Below the pieces are notes generated by a model that had not been told where the DNA came from, searched no databases, and worked only from the letters and a program-made list of their open reading frames with translations. Positions 48,170-57,818 of a stretch of 64,000 nucleotides of DNA are shown here, in pieces. Within the stretch, counting starts at the first letter, position 1. Every line of letters begins with the position of its first letter. Made by a program: the position numbers and the translations under genes. Where the stretch lies: NCBI RefSeq assembly GCF_002849605.1, contig NZ_NPIB01000011.1, forward strand, positions 60,815 to 124,814, in the 5' to 3' direction. The DNA is from Photobacterium carnosum (lineage in GTDB: Bacteria > Pseudomonadota > Gammaproteobacteria > Enterobacterales > Vibrionaceae).

Positions 48170-50545
48170 CTACCGACGTAGTGCATTCAGTTTACTCTGC
48201 ACTAAACCAAATACCGTATTTGATGGATAGAAACCTTGCTCCGCTTCCACACCTACAGCATTACCCGTAAATATTTCAATCGCTTGTGAAACGTGGCTTA
48301 TTGCCCAAATGGTAAACTCGCCTTTTTCAACCGCTTCGACAATATCTTTACGTAACATTAAATTATGCACATTAGATTCAGGAATAATCACCCCTTGTCC
48401 TGCTGTTCTCCCCTTGATGCCACACACATCAAAGAAACCTTCAATTTTCTGATTCACACCACCAATCGGCTGTGCTTCACCAAATTGATTCATTGAACCA
48501 GTGATCGCAATATCTTGCCGTAATGGTAATCCTGAAAAAGCAGAGACAATCGCACACACTTCCGCCATTGAGGCACTATCACCATCGACGCCACCATAGG
48601 ATTGCTCAAAGGTTAAATGAGTCGTTAACGGGATCTTAGCGGTTTTACCAAACACTGATGCTAAATACGCCGATAGAATCATTACCCCTTTTGAGTGGAT
48701 ATTACCGCCTAATTCAGCACTCCGCTCAATATCAAACACTTCACCATTACCATAAGCGGTTGTCGCAGTAATACGGCTCGGTGCGCCAAACTGATAGTCA
48801 GACGTTGCAATCACCGATAATGCATTCACTTGCCCAACAGCATGCGAATGAACATCTAACAATGTCGTTCCTGTTACAAAGCTTTGCATCACATGATCTT
48901 TTAAACGACTGACCCGCAATTCTTGATTGAGCATCGCCTGTTCAACATGACTACAGCGAATCATAGTGGCATTCGATGCACGTGCAACATAGTTAGTTTC
49001 ACGCAATAAATTCGCAATATCCGCAGAGTGGAGTGATAGCTTATTTTGGTCATCTGCTTGGCGCGAACTGTATTCAATAATGCGTGCAATAGCTTTACGA
49101 TCACAATGAAGCATGTCGTTATCATGCACAATACTGGCAATGAAACGGGCATATTGCTCTTCTGAGGTATCATTTCGTGGCATATCATCTTCAAAGTCAG
49201 CGGTAACTCGGAATAATTCTTTAAACTCCGGATCATAGTGCTGCAATAACTGATAAGTCTGATAATCACCAAATAAAATAATTTTTACATTCAGCGGAAT
49301 CGCTTCTGGTTCTAATGAAATGGTTCCAGACAGCGTGACTTCTCGCTCAAGTGAGCTTAAATTCAGCTTCTGCGCACGTAAAGCACGTTTAAGTCCATCC
49401 CATACATACGGACGCTCTAGCACTTTTACTGCATCCATCATCAATACGCCACCATTGGCACGATGAATGCTACCAGCACGAATTAAAGAAAAGTCAGTAA
49501 ACACGGTTCCTTTATAAGTCGCATTTTCAACATAACCAAAAATGGAATGATAACTCGGGCTCTCTTCAACTTCGACAGGAAATTTACGGGTATCAGATTG
49601 ATGTACCAAGACATTAACTTGATAACGACGCGGCATTTTTTTATCTAACGAAGCATAAGCCAATGCGACTTGTTCTTCATTTTCTTCTAAGAAAACATCA
49701 ATATTATCTAAGATATCCGCATACATATCAGCCAAATATGCTTTTACATCAGCAATTTTTTTATATTTAAGTTGGAGTTCTTTAATACAATGACCCACAA
49801 CTTCTTTGGCTATATTTTCATCAAGCTTTTGCTGCTTATCTGAATATTGTTCTTCCCATTCAGTCAGTTTTCGCACGATACCACGTAGCTCAACTTCCAG
49901 CGCAGTAATGGTATTCTCAAAGACCTGTTGATCATCAGCTGACAATGCAGCGAAACTGTCCTCACTGTGTGGCTCTTTACCATTCATGGCAACTAACTGA
50001 TAATCACCTTGGGTTGTGATTGATACACTAATACCACGCTCTTCAGCGCTTTTTGTGAGCGACTTTAAGGTCGATTCTTGTTTCGTTGTTAATTCTGATT
50101 TTAATTTTTCTGCACGTGAATAATAAAGTTCATTATCAAATGCTAATGGAAACGCTTTTACTAATCGCTTCATTAGATTTTCAATGTCTTTTTTAAAGCT
50201 ACACCCTTCCCCAGCGGGTAGTTTTAATACTTTCGGGCAGCGTGTATCATCAAAATTAGACACATAGCACCAATCATACAATGTATGACTATTACCGTTG
50301 GGTTCATGACGATTTAAATAACGCATCACCATGGTCCGTTTACCTAAGCCATTACGTCCAATGGCATAAATATTATAGCCTTTTTCTTTTATCGACATCG
50401 CAAACTCAACCGCATGTTGAGCCCGTTCTTGTCCTACTATTTCATCTAATGGTGTAAGGTGTTTAGTTGACTTACACGCATCACTCAATCCATTTAAGGC
50501 TGCAATATGATACAGCTTGTCACTGGTTAGAGGCGCTAAAGGCAT
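48170..50545 (-). CDS. Lon-like AAA+ serine protease (YcbZ/LonH type)
   Basis: 791 aa. N-terminal LDEIVGQERAQHAVEFAM and GRNGLGKRT (a modified Walker A), a coiled-coil insertion (about 165-265), and GGVLMMDAVKVLERPYVW in the AAA+ part. The C-terminal Lon protease domain has the catalytic Ser in GGVDGDSASMAE and the Lys in GGVNQKIEG. It lacks the Lon LAN domain, so it belongs to the YcbZ-like family of ATP-dependent Lon relatives. Substrates unknown. GAGGG seven bases before the ATG. Confidence 0.9.
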   Translation of the reverse strand: MPLAPLTSDKLYHIAALNGLSDACKSTKHLTPLDEIVGQERAQHAVEFAMSIKEKGYNIYAIGRNGLGKRTMVMRYLNRHEPNGNSHTLYDWCYVSNFDDTRCPKVLKLPAGEGCSFKKDIENLMKRLVKAFPLAFDNELYYSRAEKLKSELTTKQESTLKSLTKSAEERGISVSITTQGDYQLVAMNGKEPHSEDSFAALSADDQQVFENTITALEVELRGIVRKLTEWEEQYSDKQQKLDENIAKEVVGHCIKELQLKYKKIADVKAYLADMYADILDNIDVFLEENEEQVALAYASLDKKMPRRYQVNVLVHQSDTRKFPVEVEESPSYHSIFGYVENATYKGTVFTDFSLIRAGSIHRANGGVLMMDAVKVLERPYVWDGLKRALRAQKLNLSSLEREVTLSGTISLEPEAIPLNVKIILFGDYQTYQLLQHYDPEFKELFRVTADFEDDMPRNDTSEEQYARFIASIVHDNDMLHCDRKAIARIIEYSSRQADDQNKLSLHSADIANLLRETNYVARASNATMIRCSHVEQAMLNQELRVSRLKDHVMQSFVTGTTLLDVHSHAVGQVNALSVIATSDYQFGAPSRITATTAYGNGEVFDIERSAELGGNIHSKGVMILSAYLASVFGKTAKIPLTTHLTFEQSYGGVDGDSASMAEVCAIVSAFSGLPLRQDIAITGSMNQFGEAQPIGGVNQKIEGFFDVCGIKGRTAGQGVIIPESNVHNLMLRKDIVEAVEKGEFTIWAISHVSQAIEIFTGNAVGVEAEQGFYPSNTVFGLVQSKLNALRR

Positions 50546-50679
50546 AATCGATCCCTCTCATTTATGACACTTACTGTTAAGTTTACGCACAAATAACGAA
50601 CGATTAAGTGATAGAAGGTAGATTTAGTGCCAAGGCTCTCACTATTAACGCTTTTTTGATGAAATTTTAACCATAAAAA

Positions 50680-50725
50680 AAGCCCAACCTGATATTTTTA
50701 TAACAACAAATATCATATTGAGCTT
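50680..50725 (-). terminator. Terminator of the PTPS-like gene
   Basis: Long imperfect stem with AAGC...TGATATTT / AAATATCA...GCTT arms, followed on the minus strand by TTTTTTT. Confidence 0.7.
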
Positions 50726-50767
50726 ATTTTTCATCGCCTTATTAATTAATAAGCGAAGTGTTTACTG

Positions 50768-51649
50768 TTAATCTAACGTTACCATCGCACCTTTACCAAC
50801 ACCTTCGTAAGCGAATACATCCAGACGCTCAGTGGCTGCTAATTGTGGTTTTATTTGCTCGGCAATATAGCTCGCCAATAATTCAACCGTGGTGTCCGTT
50901 GCTAAAATTTCAGTCGCCGATTTAGCAATCGCTAATTCAAATTCCCCTTGCGGTGCGGTATAACGAAAACCGTAATGGGTTTCGTCATTAATATTAGCCG
51001 CTGCTGAACTTAAATTTAACTCACTAACACTAATAACATCTTCTTGTGAGCCTAAATAAATATCATGCCAGCGTTGTGCCCATTGCTGCTCTAAATCAGC
51101 ATTGCGTTGACCATTAACCACTAACTCTACTGGTGAACGGTGGCCGTGAGCAATACGTTGACAGTTACCATCATGTTTTTTCAAACCGTGGCTGTAATGG
51201 TAAAACGCACCGTCTATCTTTTCATGGCGTAAGGTAATTTCTAACCCTTGTACATTACTGGGTAAATGCCCCAACAACAGTTGTTGTACATATTGAGTCA
51301 CACTCTCAACAGTGATCGCATCAGTATCAATAAAGCAAAAAGCTTGCTCAGGGCTGTGCAGATGAATCGCATGCTCATTACTGATTAAATCAACTGTCAT
51401 ATAATCAGTTTTAGTTATTGTCGTATGAATAGCAGTAGATGTTGCAGGGATCAGTAATCGATGATCAACATATTGATCAACGAGTTGTTTAATTTGTTTT
51501 TTTACGCGGCTGAAATCAAGCACCATGCTCATTTCATTCAACTCACCCGACATCACCACATCAAGAATCCAACTCTCACCCACCATTCCCCGTTGCGGGC
51601 ACAAGTAAGATGCGTCAATTACAGTGAGGTCTCTAACGAATAGCTTCAA
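50768..51649 (-). CDS. Two-domain PTPS/QueD-like protein
   Basis: The likely start is the TTG at 51649 (MKLFVRDLTVID), seven bases after AAGGA; the ATG at 51697 has no ribosome-binding site. The N-terminal half keeps MVLDFSRVKK and VDHRLL of the 6-pyruvoyl-tetrahydropterin/6-carboxytetrahydropterin synthase fold but not the HxH zinc site. The C-terminal half has YSHGLKKHDGNCQRIAHGH with the catalytic Cys and HGH ligands. A fused or duplicated T-fold protein; a role in queuosine or pterin synthesis is by homology only. Confidence 0.75.
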   Translation of the reverse strand: MKLFVRDLTVIDASYLCPQRGMVGESWILDVVMSGELNEMSMVLDFSRVKKQIKQLVDQYVDHRLLIPATSTAIHTTITKTDYMTVDLISNEHAIHLHSPEQAFCFIDTDAITVESVTQYVQQLLLGHLPSNVQGLEITLRHEKIDGAFYHYSHGLKKHDGNCQRIAHGHRSPVELVVNGQRNADLEQQWAQRWHDIYLGSQEDVISVSELNLSSAAANINDETHYGFRYTAPQGEFELAIAKSATEILATDTTVELLASYIAEQIKPQLAATERLDVFAYEGVGKGAMVTLD

Positions 51650-51821
51650 GGTGAAGTCCTTTATTGATAATGGTTGTCGTTTACTAGGGAAATGCATTAT
51701 ACGCGGCTAAACTGATGAGTAAACCTTCAGTTTTCTTGCCGTTTAAGAAAATGATGTAGTGCGGCTATCACTCCAATAAATTATTGCAATCGCCACACTA
51801 ATACATAATTGAAAGATAACC

Positions 51822-52508
51822 TTAGAAGCGGTAATTCACTGAGGCATACCCTGTTGATACACTTTTTATTTGTGAAGCAACTTTATTCGATGACCATGGC
51901 TTAATATCTTCACCTTGTGTCGCTGTATGGCGCAGACCCATTTCAGCAGAAATATGATCTGAAATACGCCAAGCAACACCAAGTTGAATACCCAGTACTT
52001 GTCCTGATTGGCTATGTGAACCATAACCCTGACCTTTAATATCAGCAGTCATATAGCCTAAGTGTGCGCCAATAAAGGGATTAATTGTTTTATCTGCACG
52101 GAAAATATAATCTGCATTTAATAGATGTAACGTCACATCAGTTTCAATCGCTTTGACACCATCAAAATCAGATTGAGTACTCATTTTTTGCCAGCTGTAA
52201 TAAATACGGCCAGATCCACCAGCAGTATAAAATCCCAGATCTGCACCAACAAAACCCGCAACATCGGGTGATGAAAACTGATTGATCAGTGTTGTGTTAT
52301 TACCATTAACAGTGCCCGCAGTCATACTAATATCACTGCTTCCCCCCGTTAAACCAACAAAATAATGAGTGCTATCATCAAATTTAACTAACGGTGTCGC
52401 TGTATTATTATCACTAACAGGTTGTAATACAAAAGGTTCCGCAGCTTGCGCTGTGGTTGATAATAATAGCGAAGTGAACGCACTAATTATAAGTGTTTTC
52501 TTGATCAT
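51822..52508 (-). CDS. OmpA-like outer-membrane beta-barrel protein
   Basis: 228 aa, signal peptide (...STTAQA), then alternating amphipathic strands ending YASVNYRF with the C-terminal Phe recognised by the BAM complex. FIGAHLGYM and ISAEMGLRHTA are typical of small eight-strand porin-family barrels. No OmpA peptidoglycan-binding domain. AAGG seven bases before the ATG. Confidence 0.85.
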   Translation of the reverse strand: MIKKTLIISAFTSLLLSTTAQAAEPFVLQPVSDNNTATPLVKFDDSTHYFVGLTGGSSDISMTAGTVNGNNTTLINQFSSPDVAGFVGADLGFYTAGGSGRIYYSWQKMSTQSDFDGVKAIETDVTLHLLNADYIFRADKTINPFIGAHLGYMTADIKGQGYGSHSQSGQVLGIQLGVAWRISDHISAEMGLRHTATQGEDIKPWSSNKVASQIKSVSTGYASVNYRF

Positions 52509-52589
52509 GGCTTAACCTTGTCCTCTTATTGTTATAGTCGTGGCATTATATCAATGATATTTAATATAAATTTCATTTTTTATAATACC

Positions 52590-52715
52590 TGAATAATTGA
52601 CCAATCCCGAGTAATAACATCACAACTTACAACCACAAACACTCTGCATTTACATTGCTAATATTAAGCGTCGCTTTATAACAAGAAGATCACTCAATGG
52701 TCTTCTTGTTTTTTT
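52590..52715 (+). ncRNA. Candidate small RNA upstream of the OMP gene
   Basis: TATAAT at 52581-52586 could be a -10 box, with transcription from about 52592 to the plus-strand terminator at 52680-52710, giving roughly 120 nt. No -35 is clear and no known sRNA is recognised. The call rests on the orphan terminator plus the -10 only. Confidence 0.25.
52680..52710 (+). terminator. Plus-strand terminator with no annotated plus-strand gene
   Basis: AACAAGAAGA / TCTTCTTGTT stem, 11-base loop, followed by a run of T on the plus strand only. Both flanking genes are on the minus strand. It could be read on the minus strand for the gene at 52714, but the T run is on the wrong side. Confidence 0.65.
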
Positions 52716-52980
52716 ATCTCGATTCTGATTCATTGGTTAATATTCGTTTCATACCGTAATAAATAGCAATCGTTGGCAATAATAAAATAATAACCGCTAT
52801 TCCATAACTGATGCCAGCAGGCACACCCGCTCCCCACGCTAATGTAAATGCTATTCCACCGATAACATCCTTTATTGCATTAATAAATGAGTATTGACTA
52901 ATAAGTAACGGTAGCCATGGTAAAATCAAGATGCCAACTCCGATACTCACTATTTGTATTTTAATACTTCGTTTTAACAT
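52714..52980 (-). CDS. Small inner-membrane protein, unknown (88 aa)
   Basis: Two or three hydrophobic helices (IVSIGVGILILPWLPLL, DVIGGIAFTLAWGAGVPAGI, IAVIILLLPTIAIYYGM), basic at both ends. GGGG before the ATG. Family not recognised. Confidence 0.6.
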   Translation of the reverse strand: MLKRSIKIQIVSIGVGILILPWLPLLISQYSFINAIKDVIGGIAFTLAWGAGVPAGISYGIAVIILLLPTIAIYYGMKRILTNESESR

Positions 52981-53257
52981 ATAAACCCCGTATTTGAACG
53001 CTGTTTTATTGTTGGTTAAAATACGCCATTAAGCAAACAAATTCTTCGTTACATTAAAATACGGAAACAATTAACTTAATAACGGCTTTATTATTACAAT
53101 TTGGTAAAAGTCATTTAAGTATTCGCCCGATTATCATTTCTTCAATATTGATTATAATTTGTGCCACATAACAGCAATACCTTTGCTGTTATCAACCCCC
53201 ATTTTCCTGTGTATTCCTAACTACTCAACCGCAAATAATTTCCTATTGGAGGGCACA

Positions 53258-53497
53258 ATGAATCAACAACGCGCAGAGAACCTCTATTACTACCTTAGAG
53301 AGCAAAACACATCACAAAAAGAAATGAATGTGGTAATCAAACAACTTATCGATAGTTATAATATTAATTTATACCCACTCGATCGTCGTTACCGCGCACG
53401 TATCGGTTATTCCCCTAACCGCTATGACATTAATAGTTATGGTACTGCGGGATCACGAACAATGAATCAAACCCGTGGCATACAAAAAACACATTAA
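53258..53497 (+). CDS. Small hypothetical protein (79 aa)
   Basis: The ATG at 53258 has a strong GGAGG five bases upstream; the frame opens earlier at 53159, but that part is unlikely to be translated. The protein starts MNQQRAENLYYYLREQN, is polar, and has a basic Tyr/Arg-rich C-terminal half (RRYRARIGYSPNRYD). Not recognised. Small basic proteins of this kind are often regulators, but nothing proves it. Confidence 0.6.
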   Translation: MNQQRAENLYYYLREQNTSQKEMNVVIKQLIDSYNINLYPLDRRYRARIGYSPNRYDINSYGTAGSRTMNQTRGIQKTH

Positions 53498-53520
53498 TTA
53501 ACAATAAATACGTAATAAAA

Positions 53521-53552
53521 AACCCTAATACTTCATCACAGCTATTAGGGTT
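53521..53552 (-). terminator. Intrinsic terminator for the zinc-ribbon membrane protein
   Basis: AACCCTAATA / TATTAGGGTT, 10-bp stem, then TTTTTT on the minus strand. The T run places it with the minus-strand gene ending at 53582. Confidence 0.8.
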
Positions 53553-53581
53553 ATGGCTTAAAAAGTCAGTTTTATGCTACA

Positions 53582-53980
53582 TCAACCTTTAAGGCGATCA
53601 ACAATCAGCGGTACTAACGACGTATAAGCATACCAAGCGACCGCAACAATGATCACTGTCCACACAATGCGAGATACCCATTGAGTTCGTTGCATATGGC
53701 GTGACGGATCTGGCTCTCCACAATGAGGACAAAAATGAGCACGACGAGACACCGTACCATCACAAGCAGGGCAATCTGTTAAACGTTTAGAACGTGGCTT
53801 TGTCATAGTTTCAGTCACTACCCTATCATTAACAATATCAGAACGAGATGCTGGTTGACTAAAATCAGGGGTATTCGCCGGCGGCGCATTATGCCCAGAA
53901 CGTTTTTCCGCATGTAATGAGAACGACATTTCAGGTTTATCATTATCGTTATCAAGAGCAGAAAATTCAGTTGTTTTCAC
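53582..53980 (-). CDS. Zinc-ribbon protein with C-terminal membrane helix
   Basis: 132 aa from a GTG at 53980, preceded by GGTGAG. A low-complexity N-terminal half, then a zinc ribbon CPACDGTVSRRAHFCPHCG (about 70-88) and one membrane segment (VIIVAVAWYAYTSLVPLIV) near the C-terminus. The ribbon would face the cytosol. Function unknown. Confidence 0.7.
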   Translation of the reverse strand: MKTTEFSALDNDNDKPEMSFSLHAEKRSGHNAPPANTPDFSQPASRSDIVNDRVVTETMTKPRSKRLTDCPACDGTVSRRAHFCPHCGEPDPSRHMQRTQWVSRIVWTVIIVAVAWYAYTSLVPLIVDRLKG

Positions 53981-54123
53981 GATTTCTCACCATTTGATTA
54001 ATTTTCGCACATATAATACGCAATATTAAAATAATAATCTTCATTTAAGCCTTCAGTAATAATACATTAATACTAGACTATTAGAATGTAGTAACGGCAC
54101 ATCATGAGCAAAGGATAGCCATT

Positions 54124-54600
54124 ATGTTAAAAGTATTGATCACTTTATTTGCGATAATCGGCCTCGTTATTCCAACAGTAGTAACCGCAAAAAACATCGA
54201 AATCACTCAACCATGGTCAAAAGCAGTGCCACCAACCTCAAATGTCGCGGCGGCCTTTTTGTCCATTATCAATCATGGCAATATTGACGATACCCTTATT
54301 GCGGTACATTCGCCTATTGCACAAGTAGCTGAATTACATACTTTAAATAATAACAATGGACTAATGCAAATGCGGCAGGTAAAAGCGATTAATATTACCG
54401 CTAACCAGCAACAACAATTAGCCCCTGGTGGATTCCATGTGATGTTAGTTAATCTCACTGAAGTACCAACGCTTAATTCCCATTTTCCGCTAACATTAAC
54501 CTTTAAACATGCTGGTGACATAACCGTAAGTGTTGCAGTTAAACCCGCGACATACACAAGTAATGGTCACAATGAACAGCAGAATGTTCTTCATCATTAA
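54124..54600 (+). CDS. PCu(A)C-family periplasmic copper chaperone
   Basis: 158 aa, signal peptide ending VVTA. Cu(I)-ligand pattern: His in ELHTL, Met residues in GLMQMR, and FHVML, corresponding to the H(M)X10MX21HXM motif. It delivers copper to the CuA or CuB site of terminal oxidases or acts in copper tolerance. A His-rich tail (NEQQNVLHH) may add metal binding. No SCO-like partner follows. AAAGGA before the ATG. Confidence 0.88.
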   Translation: MLKVLITLFAIIGLVIPTVVTAKNIEITQPWSKAVPPTSNVAAAFLSIINHGNIDDTLIAVHSPIAQVAELHTLNNNNGLMQMRQVKAINITANQQQQLAPGGFHVMLVNLTEVPTLNSHFPLTLTFKHAGDITVSVAVKPATYTSNGHNEQQNVLHH

Positions 54601-54694
54601 CGGGCATCAATATTTATATTCATAACAGCGTACATCATTCTCTATGCACTGTTATTTAACTTATTACGGCTATTTAGCCTATTAATAGTGCGTA

Positions 54695-54901
54695 TTAATT
54701 AACACCCATTAAGGTTTTATATTTCATAATAGCTTGCTGACAAAAATCACGCTCATCATCATCTTCAATATTATTAGTTAACATCGCAAAAGCCTCATAA
54801 CCTACTTTGCTGTTTTTCACTTTCCAAACGGTATAAGAAGCTTGCTTATCTAATTCGATACGCATTCTTTCAGTATCTGATAACTGGGTTAAATTATACA
54901 T
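54695..54901 (-). CDS. Hypothetical protein (68 aa)
   Basis: Starts MYNLTQLSDTERMRIELDKQ; polar, mixed helix. A GAG lies nine bases before the ATG. Not recognised; spacing and composition suggest a genuine small gene. Confidence 0.5.
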   Translation of the reverse strand: MYNLTQLSDTERMRIELDKQASYTVWKVKNSKVGYEAFAMLTNNIEDDDERDFCQQAIMKYKTLMGVN

Positions 54902-55246
54902 ATTATTCTCAAACTGCCTTTTTTGTTAATTCTACCCAAGATCATGATCAACAAGAACCTCTTTCAGCATTGATTATTTAATTGACCTTTTTCGTACTAA
55001 AAATGCCATCTATTAGCAGATTTTTCATGCAATCCATTACATTTTCAGGTTTGGTAACTTTTTAATGGCCGAAATAAAAAACACACCCATAAAAATAAAT
55101 TGATTATTTATCATAAAGTTAAGCATTGATATAATTCAAAATAACTTAATTCCGCATTTAATCGCCCATAAAAAAGAAAACGATACCCTTCACGTTTTCA
55201 ACAGATTTGGTAATCAATATCGAAAATCTAACAAAATAGCCTTATT
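54902..55246. other. Gene-free interval upstream of deoD
   Basis: About 345 bp, AT-rich, no credible frame. It leads into the CRP-like site and deoD promoter. Confidence 0.4.
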
Positions 55247-55268
55247 TTTGTGATCTAGATCTCAAGAT
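55247..55268 (+). promoter_or_regulatory. CRP-like site upstream of deoD
   Basis: TGTGATCTAGATCTCA fits TGTGA-N6-TCACA with one mismatch in the second half, flanked by T- and A-rich ends. It lies about 85-105 bp before the ATG. CRP control of deo genes is established in enterics. Confidence 0.7.
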
Positions 55269-55352
55269 TTGAATATTTTATTCCATAAACTACTAACATA
55301 AATTGAAGCACAACCTTTGCTTCTGAATAACTCATAAACCTAGGAGCTCTTC

Positions 55353-56063
55353 ATGGCTACTCCACATATCAATGCTGAAGTTGGCGATTTTGCAGAAACA
55401 ATTTTAATGCCGGGTGATCCACTTCGTGCACAGTTTATTGCAGATACTTACCTAGAAAATGTAAAACGTGTATGTGATGTTCGCGGCATGTACGGTTTCA
55501 CTGGTACTTACAAGGGTAAACCTGTATCAGTAATGGGTCATGGCATGGGTATTCCATCATGCTCAATTTACGTTCACGAACTAATCAAAGATTTCGGTGT
55601 TAAAAACATCATTCGTATTGGTAGCTGTGGCGCAGTTCATGATGACGTTAAGTTAATGGACGTTATTATTGCAATGGGTGCTTCAACTGACTCTAAAGTT
55701 AACCGCATCCGTTTTGCTGACCACGATTTCGCTGCTATTGCTGACTACCACTTATTGGAAACAGCAGTAAACCAAGCGCGTGCACAAAATGTTGCCGTTC
55801 GTGTCGGTAATGTATTCTCTGCTGATTTATTCTACAGCCCAGAAGTTGGTTTGTTCGATAAAATGGAAAAACTAGGTATCCTAGGTGTAGACATGGAAGC
55901 GGCTGGCATCTACGGTGTTGCGGCAGAACTTGGTGCTAAAGCACTGACAATTCTTACTGTTTCTGATCACATTAAACGTGGTGAGAAATTAAGTGCAGAA
56001 GCACGTCAACATTCATTCAACGAAATGATGAACGTAGCGCTAGAAACTGCAATCAATCTATAG
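55353..56063 (+). CDS. deoD: Purine nucleoside phosphorylase DeoD
   Basis: 236 aa hexameric-type [14 protein letters not shown] (phosphate binding), [29 protein letters not shown] (nucleoside binding) and the catalytic Asp in TVSDHI. It splits purine (deoxy)nucleosides with phosphate for salvage. It stands alone, without deoCAB, in this window. TAGGAG before the ATG. Confidence 0.97.
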   Translation: MATPHINAEVGDFAETILMPGDPLRAQFIADTYLENVKRVCDVRGMYGFTGTYKGKPVSVMGHGMGIPSCSIYVHELIKDFGVKNIIRIGSCGAVHDDVKLMDVIIAMGASTDSKVNRIRFADHDFAAIADYHLLETAVNQARAQNVAVRVGNVFSADLFYSPEVGLFDKMEKLGILGVDMEAAGIYGVAAELGAKALTILTVSDHIKRGEKLSAEARQHSFNEMMNVALETAINL

Positions 56064-56121
56064 TCTCTTTCGACAGTAATATACCGTCGGTAATAATGAG
56101 CCTATAACGAACAGACTATAG

Positions 56122-56160
56122 AAAGTGAATAATGTGCCTTTTGGGTACATTGTTCACTTT
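56122..56160 (+). terminator. Intrinsic terminator of deoD
   Basis: 14-bp stem AAAGTGAATAATGT / ACATTGTTCACTTT with one G-T pair, followed by a T run. Confidence 0.9.
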
Positions 56161-56279
56161 TTTTATGCCTGCGAGTATTTACAGTAATCAACAGCATGAT
56201 AACTGTTAAGAATATCTCTATATCATTATTTCACTTAGGTATAATCACGCTTTCTTAAACTGCAATTAGGCAATGCTCT

Positions 56280-57770
56280 ATGACTTCATCTTCATTACCC
56301 ACAACTCTAGATCAATTGCCGCCAGCTTGTGATGATATTCAGTTCAATTATTGTAAAACAGTTGCTTGTGCTAATTTTAGCCGTACCGAACCACAGTTAT
56401 ACGTACTACAAAATAGTAATTTACAACGTCCCGTTCTTATTTGTCGTGAATGTGGTGCGTTTCCGCCAGTACTCAGTAATCATGATGTTGTTGCAGAAAA
56501 ACAGCGCTTAAAACTAGAACAATATAGTGGTTTAGCGGCCTGTTCAAATAATGACTGCCCGCATAATGGATTACCCGTTCTCACTTACCGTCAGTATTAT
56601 CATGCTTTTGGTTTCAGCGGCGAACGTCAACGGTATCGTTGCAAGGCCTGTCATCATACTTTTGTTGATCCGTGGTCGAGCAGTAATAATAAACACCAAT
56701 TACAACAAAAATTATTAGCGTATTTATTTACAGGTTATACGGTAAGAGAAATTTGCCGACGCCTAACAATGAACCCTAAAACTTTTTATGATCAACTGAA
56801 CAAGATTGCTGCACGTTGTCGCCGCCAACTAACGATTTTTGATGCCCGTTTAAGTAAACAATCACTAGCACGTCAACTGGCAACCGACCTTACACCATTG
56901 CAGCCACAGAGTAATAATGGCGTATTATGGATAGCAACTGCCGAGGTCAATTCAGGTTATGTGATGAGCCAGCACGTCAATTATCAAACGCAACCTGTAA
57001 CCACATCAGTCACTCATCACGACGCATATCAACTTGGCACCCGTTTTATCACGCCTCATAACAATCAGACATCAAACTACACTCCGATATTATCGCAAGG
57101 GTTACTCGCCCATATTGATACCACTTATCGACAAATTTTAGCCCGTAAAAATATGGAAAATCCGCTTAGCGGTAACGTTACGATTAATTATCCAACCAAA
57201 GGGTGTCTTATTCGGCCTCAATACACGGTATATAGCCATTTTCTATATTTACGTGAATTGCTCAATCCAAACATTCCTACTTTAACGGTGTTTATGCCCC
57301 AAGAAACCTTATTACGTTCTGCTTGTTTATCTGTTTTTATTGATCGTATTAATAACCATACTATTGACCCACTTTATGTGGTTGAAGATCAGCAATGGCA
57401 ACACGGACAACACGCTGAAAAAATTGATATCGTATTAATGGGATGGTGGCGAGATCGGTGGGCATTTAGTCGCAATAACAGCGGCAGTAAAGGTATCTGT
57501 CATCTTGGTGGCAATAAAAAAGATCAACAGCATTGGTTAACGATTGCCAGCCATCGTGCAGCAACAACTTATCAACAGCGTTTTTATGATCAGTTTAACC
57601 ATATGGTTAATGAGCCGCGTCGTAAACTGCGCCCTGCTAGCTTATTACCATTATTGGATATTTATCGTGCTTGGCATAACCTTTGCCATCAAAATAAAGC
57701 CGGAATAACCCCCGCGCAGACGCTGGGCTTAATGTCCTCACCGATGACGCTAGAACAGTTATTGCAATAA
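56280..57770 (+). CDS. Transposase-like double-zinc-finger protein, probably domesticated (496 aa)
   Basis: Two zinc sites with the same layout: C25-x4-C30 ... C55-x2-C58 and C88-x4-C93 ... C121-x2-C124, like the IS1 InsA N-terminal finger. An HTH follows (TGYTVREICRRLTMNPKTFYDQL, about 150-173). The central region (GVLWIATAEVNSGYV onward) resembles the start of a DDE fold but shows Glu/Ala where the first Asp is expected, and I could not place a DDE triad. It has its own start, terminator and chromosomal codon use, with no inverted repeats around it. This suggests an immobile, domesticated protein, possibly a DNA-binding regulator. Confidence 0.6.
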   Translation: MTSSSLPTTLDQLPPACDDIQFNYCKTVACANFSRTEPQLYVLQNSNLQRPVLICRECGAFPPVLSNHDVVAEKQRLKLEQYSGLAACSNNDCPHNGLPVLTYRQYYHAFGFSGERQRYRCKACHHTFVDPWSSSNNKHQLQQKLLAYLFTGYTVREICRRLTMNPKTFYDQLNKIAARCRRQLTIFDARLSKQSLARQLATDLTPLQPQSNNGVLWIATAEVNSGYVMSQHVNYQTQPVTTSVTHHDAYQLGTRFITPHNNQTSNYTPILSQGLLAHIDTTYRQILARKNMENPLSGNVTINYPTKGCLIRPQYTVYSHFLYLRELLNPNIPTLTVFMPQETLLRSACLSVFIDRINNHTIDPLYVVEDQQWQHGQHAEKIDIVLMGWWRDRWAFSRNNSGSKGICHLGGNKKDQQHWLTIASHRAATTYQQRFYDQFNHMVNEPRRKLRPASLLPLLDIYRAWHNLCHQNKAGITPAQTLGLMSSPMTLEQLLQ

Positions 57771-57787
57771 CGAATTTCATTGATAAA

Positions 57788-57811
57788 AAAACCGCTACAG
57801 CAAGCGGTTTT
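57788..57811 (+). terminator. Intrinsic terminator between convergent genes
   Basis: AAAACCGCT / AGCGGTTTT, 9-bp stem, ACAGCA loop, T-rich on both strands (TTTT on minus). Confidence 0.85.
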
Positions 57812-57818
57812 CATTAAT

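Noticed and set aside
54273..54557. 94-codon minus-strand frame over the PCu(A)C gene
   Set aside because: Fully antisense to a gene with a clear signal peptide and copper-ligand motif.
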